DNA of 64,000 bases from positions 930,001 to 994,000 of the forward strand of contig CP084609.1 in assembly GCA_025917655.1 (NCBI GenBank), read 5' to 3'. The stretch comes from Chlorella sorokiniana. Its lineage: Eukaryota > Chlorophyta > Trebouxiophyceae > Chlorellales > Chlorellaceae. The notes under the pieces were generated by a model. That model saw only the letters and a list, made by a program, of their open reading frames with translations. It had not been told where the DNA came from and did no database searches. This document shows positions 1-16,114 of the stretch, one piece after another (the stretch's first letter is position 1; the number at the start of each line of letters is the position of its first letter). The position numbers and the translations under genes are program-made.

Positions 1-168
1 CAGATAGGGTGCGTTGCGGGGGTCACAGCAGCACCAAAATTGAATGCTTGTGCAGGCATCCCCGGCGCGGCAGCCCGCCTGGCAGCCTGCCAGAGAGGCT
101 GGCGCATCCCCACTCCGGCATCGCCCACTTTCCCTCACACCCCACCCCCACCCCGCCCCACCGCGCAG

Positions 169-1774
169 CACCCCGTGTACATGTCCCCCGAGCTGATCAA
201 CAGCAAGAACGGCAAGATAGGGTACGACGGACGCAGCGTGGACGTGTGGGCCTCCGGCATCCTGCTGCTCGTCATGCTGCTCGGCTCCTTCCCCTTTGAC
301 CACACAGGTGGGCTGCTGTCAAGGTTGAGGGGACTGCGGGGCGCGCAGTGCCAGAGGCTACCAGCGACCAGGGGCTGGCTGCTGGGGGGCAGCCGGCGCG
401 GCGCTGCGCAGTCGCCTGCGTCGCATCCTTTGATGCCGCCCTGCCCCGAACGGGGCAGCCCCCAAGGGAAACCTCCGCGGTTCCAGTATGGTGGCCCCCT
501 TCTCACCACCGGTCCGTGCCCTCTCACCCCAACCCCTCACCCCACCCCCACCCCCACCCCCACCCCACCCCACACACAGAGCACCCCGACCCCAACACCA
601 GCGAGGCGCACCTCGAGGTCTGGCTGCAGCAGGTGTCCAAGCGGTGGAGCGAGGTGCCGCACATGGCGGAGGCCATCAAGAAGGTGGGGGCAGCAGCGTG
701 TGAGGGGGCGCGGGCGCTCGCGCGCGGGCGCGCACGCACGCACACGCGTTGCAGCACTGCTGGGGGCCCGCCGTTCAGCAATGTGCTCACTCGTCGGCGA
801 GTTGGACGCTCCGCAGACACGCCATGTTTCTGCCCCTGCCGGGCACTTGAAGCGGGCCCCCGCCCACCCGCCCGCCTTCACCTCCACTCCCCCTTCTCTG
901 GGGTGCAGCTGTCGCCCGAGTGCAAGGATCTGCTGAACCGCATCTTTGTGATCGACGCCAAGAAGCGCATCACCATCGAGGACATCGAGCGGCACCCGTG
1001 GTACCGCAGGGCCCTGCCGCAGCGCTACCAGGCGGTGCTGGACAGGCTGGCGGAGCACCAAAAGGAGATAGAGGCCTTCCATGAGACCAATCAGAAGAGC
1101 GAGGTGGAGCGGGGTTGGTGGCAGGAGGGCGGGAAGGGTGCTGTTTTTCGTCGTGCCTGTGTTGCAGCAACGCTCCACGCACTGCTTCAGGTCGACCATG
1201 CCTGCCTGGATTGCTTGCCGCTCCCTTGCCCTTCTGCGCGCGCGCGCGCGCCCTCTCCCCTTCCTTCCCCCACCACTTTACCTGCCCGGTCCCCCTTTGA
1301 ATGAGCTTTCTTTTCCCGGCACCACACACACACACACGTGCCCTGCTCCTGCTTTCTGGCTGGGTGCAGGAAGCGGTGGCGATCCGTAACAAGCTGCTGG
1401 AGGACTTGGTGCAGGAGGCGACGACCCGGCCGCCTCCGGGCGCAACCGCCTCCAGCATCAAGCGCATCGACCTGCGGGAGGCGGGTGGGTGGCTCGCGTT
1501 GTGCTCCCTTGGTTCGTTGGCAGGAGACGAGAAGGATGGGCAGGGCTGGGGGAGGGCCGTGCTGGCGCGCAGGGGCTGCAGAAGCTGCGGTTTCACGCTT
1601 TTTCCATGCGCTGTCGTTGCTGCTGCCGCCCCTCTTCTCAGAATCTCACGCTCTGCACTTCCTCCCGACGCCTCCTGCCCTGCAGGCGTGCTGCCGGGCG
1701 GCTCCTTCACCGTGGCGGCGGCATCACAAGCAGCCCCGGCTCCAGCAGCAGCTGCAGCAACGGCCGCCGCGTAG
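169..1774 (+). CDS. SnRK2-like Ser/Thr protein kinase, C-terminal part (5' end outside window)
   Basis: Phosphorylates Ser/Thr in stress or nutrient signalling if it follows its family. Exons read at 169-307, 580-683, 909-1103, 1370-1484 and 1686-1774, each bounded by GT and AG. The first exon gives the kinase activation-segment end (VYMSPELI, the APE equivalent) and subdomain IX (DVWASGILLLVMLLGSFPF). The third gives LSPECKDLLNRIFV, KKRITIEDIERHPWY, the typical end of a SnRK2/CAMKL catalytic domain. The last two exons form a C-terminal tail that ends in an Ala-rich run and a TAG stop. The N-lobe, ATP site and HRD/DFG motifs lie upstream of the window, so activity cannot be judged. The SnRK2 label rests on the subdomain XI sequence; another CAMKL subfamily is possible. 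Confidence 0.82.
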
Positions 1775-2544
1775 GCCGCCGTGCGGGGCGACTGTCGCCA
1801 CGCCATGCTCGCTGCACCCCCTCACCTGCCCCCTGCGCGCGCGCCCCCACTACCACCCACACACACACACCAGCGGCTGCCCTGCACAGGCCCGCGGCCG
1901 CCTTACAAGACCCTCATCGCACCCCGCATGTCCTGTTCTGACCCACGTGTTGCTGGGCGCGGCGCCGCCACGCAGCCTGTATCGACGGGTTGCCAGCCCG
2001 CCTGCGGCCGTGCCCCGCCTGGCTGTTGTTGTACACTCCGCCCCAGCCTTTTGTGTCCACCACTGACGGCGTTGCCTGCCTGTCCCACGATTTCGTTGTG
2101 ATTTGTTGCCACTCCTCTGCTTGCCGCGCCCTCCGTCCTCTGCCTCTGTGCCAGCACGCTGCTCACGCTCCTGCCTGCCTGCCGGGAGGCTGGGCGGCGC
2201 CTGCTCGCCTTTGCCAGCTTTGTTGACGCCAAAGGGTGGCGCCTCTGCATCCATAAGGCTGTAAACCCTTTCAAACGCCCGGCAGAGGACAGCCAGCTCA
2301 GATGGGGCTGAAGGGTAATGCCAGCGGAGCGGCGGCCGGCAGTAGATCCCACCCACGTGGGTCTGTTTGCCTCTGGACCGTCGCATTTCTCTTCGAATCC
2401 TTTCACCATTGGTTTCACGGTTTGTCCGGAACAGCAGGGCAGGCGTCGGTGTTGGGGATCGCGAGGGTCCCAAGATCGAGGCCAGGCTTGTCCACTCTTC
2501 CTGGAGCAGCGTAACAGGCTGCCAAGGAAGCTAGGGTGCACACC
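1775..2544. other. 3' UTR of kinase and promoter/5' UTR of NHX gene
   Basis: No coding exon is supported here. It holds the likely 3' UTR of the kinase up to the TGTAA near 2260 and then about 280 bp upstream of the exchanger start. I saw no clear TATA box. Confidence 0.5.
2260..2264 (+). terminator. TGTAA poly(A) signal of the SnRK2-like kinase gene
   Basis: A TGTAA pentamer lies about 485 bp after the kinase stop codon. TGTAA is the usual chlorophyte polyadenylation signal. No other gene end is nearby on this strand. Confidence 0.45.
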
Positions 2545-3224
2545 ATGGCGGCGGAGGGCTACGTCAGCGTGAGCCCTGCTGGCCCGCCGTCTGCCGCCGC
2601 AGCGTGAGGCGGTCTCCACCTCCTCGCTCCCCAGCACCTGCCCTCTCCGCCTGCAGGAGGAGCTGATGGTGGTGTGGCTGCTGCTCATCATCACCATCGT
2701 CACCGCCTACTTTATCCAGCGCCTGCGCTTCCGCTGGCTGCCGCCCTCCAGCTCCGCCATGCTGCTGGGCATCGCCGCCGGCGGCGTCAGCCGCCTGGCC
2801 GGCCTGGCCCAGCCGCTGCGCTTCAGCCCCGCCGCCTTCTTCTACGCCCTGCTGCCGCCCATCGTCTTCCAGGCGGGGTTTGCGCTGAAGAAGCGGGTGC
2901 GGCCGCCGCGGGAGAGGGGCCCAGCCGGGGACGGCGGCGCAGCGCGGCCGCAGCGCATCGCGGCCCCCTGTATCCAGCCTGGCGCCCTCACCCTGCTGCA
3001 GCGCCCCTGTCTTGCCTGCCCGCCCGCCCAACACCCCATCCCCCTCCCACAGGAGTTCTTTGCCAACTCGGGCGCCATCCTTACGTACGCTGTGCTGGGC
3101 ACCTTTGTGTCCGCCCTCGTCTTTGGGCTGGCCACCTACGCTCTGGTGCTGGTGGGCCTGGTGCGGCGCAGCCACCTGGCGGGGTCGCCCTTCGTGGAGT
3201 GCCTGGCCTACGGTGCGGCTGTGT

Positions 3225-3255
<31 letters not shown>

Positions 3256-6200
3256 CGGGGGGGCGCGCGGGATAGTAGGGGAGGTGTGTGTGCGTGTGTA
3301 GTGTTGTTGTGTGCGGTTGTATGTGTGTGCGGTGGGGGCAGGCCTGCAAGTGGGTGAAGGCGGGGCAGGGCTCGCAGCACAGGCCGCCAGTGAAGGCTGC
3401 ATTTGTGCGCGGACGCAGTCGGCAGGGGGTGGAAACGCGCGTGCGCGCGTGTCGAGGCAGCTGGCCCCGCCCCCCCCGCCGGCCGCGCAGGCGCCGCCAT
3501 CAGCTCCATCGACCCGGTCGCCACCCTGGCGGTGCTGGCTGATGTGGAGGTGGGCCGCCAGCGGGGGGTGACATAGGTTGCGTCTGCCCTGCCCTGCCCT
3601 GCCCTGCCCTGTCTGCCCTGCCCTGCCCTGCTCTGCCCTGCCCTGCCCTGCCCTGTCTGCCCTGCCCTGCCCTGCTCTGCCCTGCCCTGCCCTGCCCTGT
3701 CTGCCCTGCCCTGCCTGCCTGCGTGTGCCCCGCACCATGCCGGCTGGCAGCCACGCTTGGAGCCAAGACCGGGCCCCGCTGCCGCCCAAACCCACATTGG
3801 CTTCAACCCAAAAACCTGCCCCTGTCCCCCACCCCCTTTCTTCCTGCTCGGGCGCAGGTTCCCCCTGCTCTTCAACCTGGTCTTTGGAGAGTCGGTGCTG
3901 AACGAGTGAGCAGCGGCTGATCGCAGCCGGGGCCTGATGGGGGCGGGCGGGCGGGAGGTGGCTGACGCGCCGCAGCCAGCAAGGGCACGCCTGCACCAGC
4001 CGCGGTGCTCGGGTCGCTTTCCCACTGCCGCCCCACCTGCCTGTGCCGCCCTTGGCTGCGCGCTGAGCGCGTGCCCCACTTGCTGCGCCTTGCCGCTGCA
4101 GCGCCGTGGCCATCGTGCTCTTCCGGTCCCTGGCCGACTTTGCCGGCAGGCCGATGGGCTGGGCCACGCTGCCGGGTGGGTGCCTCCTCAGTGTCCCCTG
4201 GTGCCGCCTTGGCGCCGGCCACACCGCAGCGCCTGTGCCGCCAGCCGCCGGCTGACTGGGCGGCAGTCCTGCGGGCGGGGTGGGGTGGGGTGGGGGCCCA
4301 GCCACGGCTGCCGTCGCTCAGGTCGCTGACCAGCCTTTGCTGCCAGCAGTGCCTCCCTTGCTCTGCCAGCCCCCAGCCACCCCCTCTGCCCCCCGCAGCC
4401 GTGGCGCTGCGCTTCTGCGTGCTGGCGCTGGGCTCGCTGCTCATCGGAGTGGGGGTCTCCTCGCCTGCGCCTTTGTGCTCAAGCGCTTTGAACGGGACAG
4501 CACAGGTGCGCGACTGCGGCTGGCGGGGGCGACTCGCTCATGTACACGGGCGCAGGGGCAGGGCAGAGCGCGCACGGGCGCCGCGTCGCCCATCCCTTGA
4601 CCAGCAGGGGGCCTGCCCGGCGGGGCTGGAGTGCGCAGCGCTGCCTGGCAGGCGGGCGGCCCCACACAACCCCATCGTCGCGCTTCAGCTGACCCACGGA
4701 CGTTTTGCGGGTTGAGCATGAGGCCTGCATGCGCCGCTACACGCTCGCAGGCGCCTCCGCCTCCTTTGACTCCGCCTCCTACGAGATTGCGGTGGTGGTG
4801 ATGGGGGCGTACCTCGCTTACCTGGGTGTGTGGGTGTGGGTGTGGGAGGGGGTTTCAGGAACGGGGTGGCGGCGTGCGGCAGCAGCTGTGGCCGCTGCGC
4901 ATGCCGAGACAAATGCCCTTGCAGCGCCTGCATCGCTTTGCCGGTGGGGCGCAAGGGAAGCCCACCTGTGGCCTGACCTGTCCTGTTTCCAACAATCTCC
5001 CGGTGCGGCGGCAGGTGGCCGAGGTGGCGGGCATGAGCGGCATTGTGGCCCTGTTCTTCTCCGGCATCTGCCACTCCCACTACTCGTATTACTCGGCGTC
5101 TCGGGAAGCGCAGGTGGGCGTGCTAGTGTTTAAAGGGTTTAAAGGGTGGCTTTCAACGTGGACAGGGGCGGTTGGGGGCTGTGGTTGGCACTCGGCGTGC
5201 TTGGCTGGGCAGCCACCAGCGACAAGCGCAGGCCAGACGGGAGACCGGGAGTGCAGGCCGCTTGCGCAGCCTGAGCAGCGGGCTTGCTGCCTGCGCCCGC
5301 CTTGCCGCGCGGCCGACCGCCCCTTGCCCCCACCCCCCCGTCCCGCCGCAGATCACGCTGCGCCACTTCTTCGAGTTTGCCGCCTTCCTGTGCGAGGAGT
5401 TTGTGTTTGCCTACCTCGGCCTGCAGGTGCTGGGCTGGGGGGCTGGGCATATGAACAGCCTGGGGTTCTGGAAAGGCACTCAGCCAGGGTTGCGGCATGC
5501 GCCGGCGTGCGGCGACCGCTGCTGCTAGCTGCCTCTGCCTCGGCTCGTCACCTCGCCATGCCTAGGCCGCATGCCCCGCCGCCCCCTCCCCCTCCCTGGC
5601 CGATTCATCACCCCTGCCCCACCTACTCCCCCCCCCACCCCCACCACCCCCCCCCACCCCCATGAGTGCACTCCCACCCAGGTGGCCACCATGGCGCACG
5701 GCTTCGACTTTGGCCTGCTGGTGTCGGCGCTGCCGCTGGCGGTGGGCTCCCGCGCCGCCAACGTCTCCCTCTGCACCCGCCTCGTCAACCTGTGGCGCAC
5801 CCACAAGCTGCCCCGCAACCTGCAGCACATGCTGCTGGCGGTGGGGCTGCGCGGGGCGGTGGCGTACGGGCTCAGTGAGTGGCCGGGGCAGTGGTGGTGG
5901 CGTGGTGTGGTGCGGTGTGTGGGTGTATGGGGGTAGAAGAAGGAGGGGGGGGGGGGGCCTTCCCACTGATGCAGGGAGGCAGCGAGCGATGCCCCTGCCA
6001 GGCCCCTGCATACCCCACCGCTGCTGCACAGCCCCCAACCTGCTGGCACCCCTCCAATGTCCCCCTGCCCTTCACAACCCCGCTTTCCCCCTCTCCACAC
6101 CCAACCTTCAACCCACCCACCCACCCACAGTCGTCAACCTGCCCCGCACCGACCAGCCGGGCGAGACCGGCATCCCCGCCATCGAGACCGCCGCGCTGCT

Positions 6201-7034
6201 GATTGTGGTGGTGACCACGCTGGGGCTGGGCAGCGCCACGGGTGGGTGGGTGCAGCTCCGCCCTCAGGCTTGCCTGCGCAGCGCCCCAGCGCAGAGCTGG
6301 CGCGGCCCTGCTGGGGGCTGGGCTGCAGAGCGACCGGCGGCGCAGCCGGGGAGGGGTAGCCAGCGGCGGTGGGGGAGAGGGGGCGCACTCCGCACTGCCT
6401 GCCCTGCACCCACGACCCAGTTGCATCCTTTGAGCCCCTTCACACCCTGCCCCCTTCATTCTGCTCCTCCCCCCACCCCCACCCACACCCACACACCCAG
6501 GCCCCTGCTGCGCCACTTTGACCTGGAGGGGCGGGACGACGCCGACCTGTACGGCATGGCAGAGGTGCAGGGACTGAGCCAGGGCATGGCGGGCGGGTAC
6601 GCGCGAGGAGGCGCCGGCGGCGTCGGCGGCTGGGGCGGCGGCAATCGCGTCCAGGTGTCGCAGCACTCGGCGCTGCACGAGTGGTTCAAGGTGGGTCTGG
6701 ATGTGGTGTTTTTGTGTGCGTGTGTGTGTGGTGTGTTGTTGGTGTGTGTGTGAATGGGGGGGAAGGCGGGGAGTGCAGGGGGATGCCCCTCTGAGCTGGG
6801 AGGTGGAGCCGGCCTTTGCTGGAGACTGTTCTTTGAGCGGCCCTGCGTGGCTCAGGGCGTGGACGAGGAGTACCTCAAGCCGCTCTTCGGGGGCGCCAGC
6901 TGGGCGGCGAGCGCGGCCTGGGCGGCGGCGGCGGCGGCGACGGCGGCGACGTCAACGGCAGCGAGGCCGCCTACCAAGGCCTGGCCGACATGCAGCTGAG
7001 AGAGCAGGGGAGCTCTGAAGGGGCGGGGGCGTAA
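2545..7034 (+). CDS. NHX-type Na+(K+)/H+ exchanger, CPA1 family
   Basis: Membrane antiporter that exchanges protons for Na+ or K+. About 14 exons: 2545-2568, 2657-2896, 3053-3212, 3491-3549, 3857-3905, 4102-4175, 4399-4505, 4689-4825, 5015-5113, 5352-5426, 5682-5874, 6131-6241, 6501-6690, 6856-7034. Hallmarks in order: a first membrane helix (WLLLIITIVTAYFI), the amiloride-site-like FFYALLPPIVF, SSIDPVATLAVL, the transport signature FGESVLNDAVAIVLF, SGIVALFFSGICHSHY, LCEEFVFAYLGLQ and AVGLRGAVAYGL. The tail is acidic then Gly-rich, with a TAA at 7032-7034. The acidic residue in LNDAV is present. The frame breaks by one base near 4450, near 4702 and near 6890-6900, and the exon 4/5 phase does not fit, so a microexon or further indel is likely. 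Sequence is nearest to endosomal/NHE8-like plant NHX proteins; location is inferred. Confidence 0.9.
3221..3257. repeat. (GT)n plus poly-G tract in NHX intron 3
   Basis: The intron after 3212 opens with a GT microsatellite followed directly by a run of 18 G and further G-rich sequence. Such a tract is prone to length miscalls and could form quadruplexes in RNA. Confidence 0.85.
3585..3716. repeat. TGCCC-type tandem repeat in NHX intron 4
   Basis: About 130 bp of CTGCC/TGCCC pentamers, arranged in a higher-order unit of about 44 bp that repeats twice and is punctuated by TCTGCCC and GCTCTGCC variants. It lies fully inside the intron between 3549 and 3857. Confidence 0.9.
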
Positions 7035-7510
7035 GGGCGCCACGACTGGCGCGACAGAGTGCTGTGCAGCGAGCATGCCGTCACTGCAAATGTTTCATTT
7101 TGGGTTCCCCCAATCACAACTGTTGCTTCTGCTGCATTTTTGTTGAATCATGAACAACACCGCTAAACCTTACACAAGGTTCCGGGTAGGATGTGCAGCC
7201 AAGGCAGCATTGGCTCTGGACGCAGGGGCCGGCTGCAGGATCAAGCGCTGGGCAGGCTCCTCCCACCCCCGCGGCAAAACAGTGTTAGGCGAGGAAGAAG
7301 CGCGGCTTCAAAACAACGGTCTGAGGGTCTGAAAACGGTACGAAAAACGGGTGCAGCGGCGCTGCTGGTGGTACAAAGCGGCGGGCAGGCGCGCGCCGCC
7401 GCAGGGGGTCGTCGCAACACCCTCCATCACGCGCATGTCTGTTGCGGCTGTGGGCAGCCCCATGCCGGTGCACGGCGTGCGCGGGGCCTGCACTCCCCCG
7501 CGCCCCGCCC
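7035..7510. other. Convergent 3' intergenic region (NHX / beta-amylase)
   Basis: No exon is supported. TTACA at 7170-7174, read on the minus strand as TGTAA, is a plausible poly(A) signal for the beta-amylase gene, giving it a 3' UTR of about 340 nt. No TGTAA was seen for the exchanger. Confidence 0.5.
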
Positions 7511-13148
<5,638 letters not shown>

Positions 13149-14673
13149 AGTGTTCTGGATCCCGCTGCCACTCAGGGGCTCCTCGCCGCTGCTGTCGCCT
13201 GGCTGCACCACCAAGGTGGGCTGCTGCCCTGCTGCGCGCGCAGGTGAGACTGGCGCCCGCTGTGCCGCCCGGCTGCCGCCGCCTCGGTCTGTCGCTCCCC
13301 AGCAGCGCGCCGCCTGACGCGTGCCGCGCCCTCGGAAGCCGCCCTAGCCTAGGGCCGAGGCCCTGGCTGCCGCCCGCTTCCCCGGCTGCTCCCCTGGCTC
13401 CCAGTCGCTGCACAAAGCTGGTTTGGGTAGCGATCAATGCGTTGAAAGCCACCGGGGACTCTGGAGCATGCTACGAAGGGTAAAGCTGCAGTAGCAACCG
13501 CTAAGGCGCTAAAGTCTGGCAAGCGGACATGAGGGTGAGGGTGACAGCTGACGGCGGTCGGTGGGAGGCTGCTGGATTACGGACGCCCATAGGTTGGCGC
13601 TCTGAATGCGTCCAAAGCGTGCAAAGTAGCTAGAGAGCCCTAAGTTGACACGTCATACTGGGGATGGAGGAATGGATGGAGGAATGCCGTCAAGAATCTC
13701 GGGACTTTGGCTTTCCGCCTACCTTCTTTGCTTTCATTCGCACGTGATTCACTCGATTCTCAGGCTTGGGCCGCTTACAATCGACCCATGAGAGACAATG
13801 TTTGTCGGGCGCTCTCTTCGGGCATGGGAAAGTGATCAGAGCGCTTGTCAAGATTGCACTTGCACAAATTTTGGTTTCCGATTCACGACCGACAGTGTAG
13901 GCAAGCTGTATCGTCGCTCGTCGCTGCTCAAAGTGGCGGGCATACCCCGCCTGCTCACCACTCTAGCGGCCGTGGTGTAATCCATCCCAAAGCTGAGTTA
14001 TTGTTGCCACGCCTTTCGCAATCACGCGTGCGCTCCTCCATCCTGAAGGGCAGGCGCATGGAAGGGGTTGCCAATGCACAGGATCAGCACCCGCCAGGAC
14101 TGGCCGCTGCGCTGGGCTGCCAACGTCGCTGACCCTCCTGTACACCTCACCAGTTCTGTGCCATGAGTAGCACGAACACGACTTCCGCTGCAAGGTCTCC
14201 CTCTTCCACAAACCGCCTGCGCAGGCATCAGGGGCGGGGGTGAGCACCACACTAGCACCTGCCTGTCCGGCGGAGCCATGCAGGGGCCAGCCGTGGCCGC
14301 TGTTGCAGGATTGCCAAGCGAGCACTCCCTGCACCTCCTGTCTGCACAAACGGCAGTGTCAAGCGCACATGGAAGCCCGCAAAAAAACGCTCCCCTGCCT
14401 GCCTCTGCTCGGGGGAAGGTCCCCAGCGTATGCAATGTTGCCCAGCAGCTGCTCCCTCAGCCGCCATGACTGGCGCCTCATCACGCGAGCCTGCTGCCGC
14501 ACCGGGGCCAGGAGCATGGGGGCGCCCAGGGCTGCCTGGCTGCAGCATGGGGTCTCAAGCAGGCATCGAACAGAGCAGCAGGGTTGAGCAGGCTGGGTCT
14601 GCCACACAGGCGGCGCCCCTCCGCTTGCGCTGCTGGATGCGCAGCATTGCCGGTGCCCATCATGGGGAGGGCC
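13149..14673. other. Beta-amylase 5' region and downstream region of the next minus-strand gene
   Basis: Apart from the open frame continuing to about 13240, no exon is supported. 13450-13990 is less GC-rich than its surroundings and is the likely beta-amylase promoter. TTACA at 13775-13779 reads TGTAA on the minus strand and could end the gene at 14674-15564, but that would need a 3' UTR of 0.9 kb. Confidence 0.35.
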
Positions 14674-15564
14674 TCACATGCGCGTCCTGAGGCCGTCCAC
14701 GTGCGACAGGCAGAGCATGAAGCGCTGGCACTGCCAGGTCAGCAGGTAGGTCGCAGCATCGGCGCGCAGTGCTTCGTGGCCGCCCGCCCCGGTGCCAAAG
14801 TAGAGGTCCGTCAGCGGGCCGGGGATGGGTATGCCTGTGCAGCAGAGGGAGGGGTGTATGGATGGCGGCTGTGCCCTTGGTGCAGAGAAGCAAAGGCGGG
14901 GGCTGGAGGGAGGGCTGCACCGCCAGTTGTCTCACACTCAGCCGGCAGCCCATGCACCTGTCTGGTTGAGGAAGCGCACCACCTGCCACAGCGGGCATGT
15001 GTCCAGCGGCGGCGGCTGCAGCACCGCCAAGCGCTGCTTGTTGCGCCAGCGGGAGAAGTGCCCGCTGGGCTCCTCCAGCCGCCAGGCAGCTGCAACCAGC
15101 TGCAGCTCAACGACAGGGGATTTTTGGACAGAATGGGCGGCAATAAATGCCGGTGCGAGGAAGCAAGCAATAGAACTGCGCCCTTGTCGAGCGTCCCTGC
15201 ACCCAGGTGTGGCAGCGGTGGCAGGGAGGCTTGCCTCATAGCGGCGGTCGGGCGGGCAGTAGCGCAGCATGTCGTTCAGGGTGAGCTGGAACCGCAGGCT
15301 CTCCAGCTCTTCTTGCTCCTCCTTCGGCAAAGCGCCATCCTGCCCCTCCTGTGACTTGTTGCCTCCACACGCCCGCCTGATGCGAGCAGGAAGATCGGGC
15401 GCCAGCGCCAGCTGTACCAGGCGGGCAGTGCTGCAAGCCAGCACCGCCAGGGTTGCCCAATGGCTGCTAGGCTTGCTTGCGGAACTGGGCGAGGGAGGAA
15501 CATGGGGAGCGGGTGGCGGCACCAACCTCGCCCGCCCATAGCCCGGTCCAAGGCCCTGCGGCAT
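14674..15564 (-). CDS. Unrecognised conserved-looking protein, 3 exons
   Basis: I do not recognise this protein. Exons 15235-15564, 14958-15099 and 14674-14834 join with consistent phase. The first ends in a hydrophobic stretch (HWATLAVLACSTARLVQLAL), then an acidic segment and NDMLRYCPPDRRYE. The second contains WRLEEPSGHFSRWRNKQRL and LWQVVRFLNQT. The third contains IPIPGPLTDLYFG, then WQCQRFMLCLSHVDGLRTRM and a TGA. The intron after 15235 starts GCAAGC, a textbook GC-AG donor. The ATG at 15564 is the first in frame after a stretch open to about 15711 that lacks another ATG. One possible membrane helix is visible. Exon structure and amino-acid composition argue for a real gene; function is unknown. 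Confidence 0.6.
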
Positions 15565-15844
15565 GCTCGGACAAAGGTGCACTTTACTCCTATTCTGGTT
15601 TGCTTTCTTAAACGGAGCAAGACCTGGAAACCTATCCGCGAAAAGGGGAGGAAGAAGGGGAGTCGTGGAGTCACATGCAGCGGGCGGATTGGACGCGTCT
15701 GCTTTCCTCACAGCGCGGGCCGGCCCGCATGGCAGTGGGCAACTGGCTTGCGCTGGCGGCTGCTGAGCCGCTAGTCCACGCTGACACTACTGCAGCACGA
15801 TGCCTTCACCCTCAATTCTGGAGCTGCCTGTCGGCAAAGCGCGT

Positions 15845-15849
15845 TTACA
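15845..15849 (-). terminator. TGTAA poly(A) signal (minus strand) of the bZIP gene
   Basis: TTACA on the plus strand, TGTAA in the transcript, about 270 nt after the bZIP stop codon. Confidence 0.45.
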
Positions 15850-16114
15850 AGCCATCACTGATGTGCAAAATGACCTCAGCGCAAGTACAGCGGTTCCAGG
15901 CCTGGAGGGCCGTCTTGAGAGTTGTTTGCCCGGAGCAACGAGGCGGGCGCGCCCTCGCGTCGAGCATGCCTCGCGTGAGCGCGGCACGTGCTAGAAAGCG
16001 GCGACGCCTGCCGGGCGTGTGAGCCGGCGAGCAGAGGTGTGTGCTTGCAGGGATCTGCGGGGCCTGGGCTCAGCCGTGGGCACCCGCACAGGCCGCCGAT
16101 GCCAAGAGGGGGCC

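Noticed and set aside
348-1304. Long open frame over the kinase gene
   Set aside because: It reads through two introns; only short pieces match kinase sequence, and the GT/AG-bounded exons explain these.
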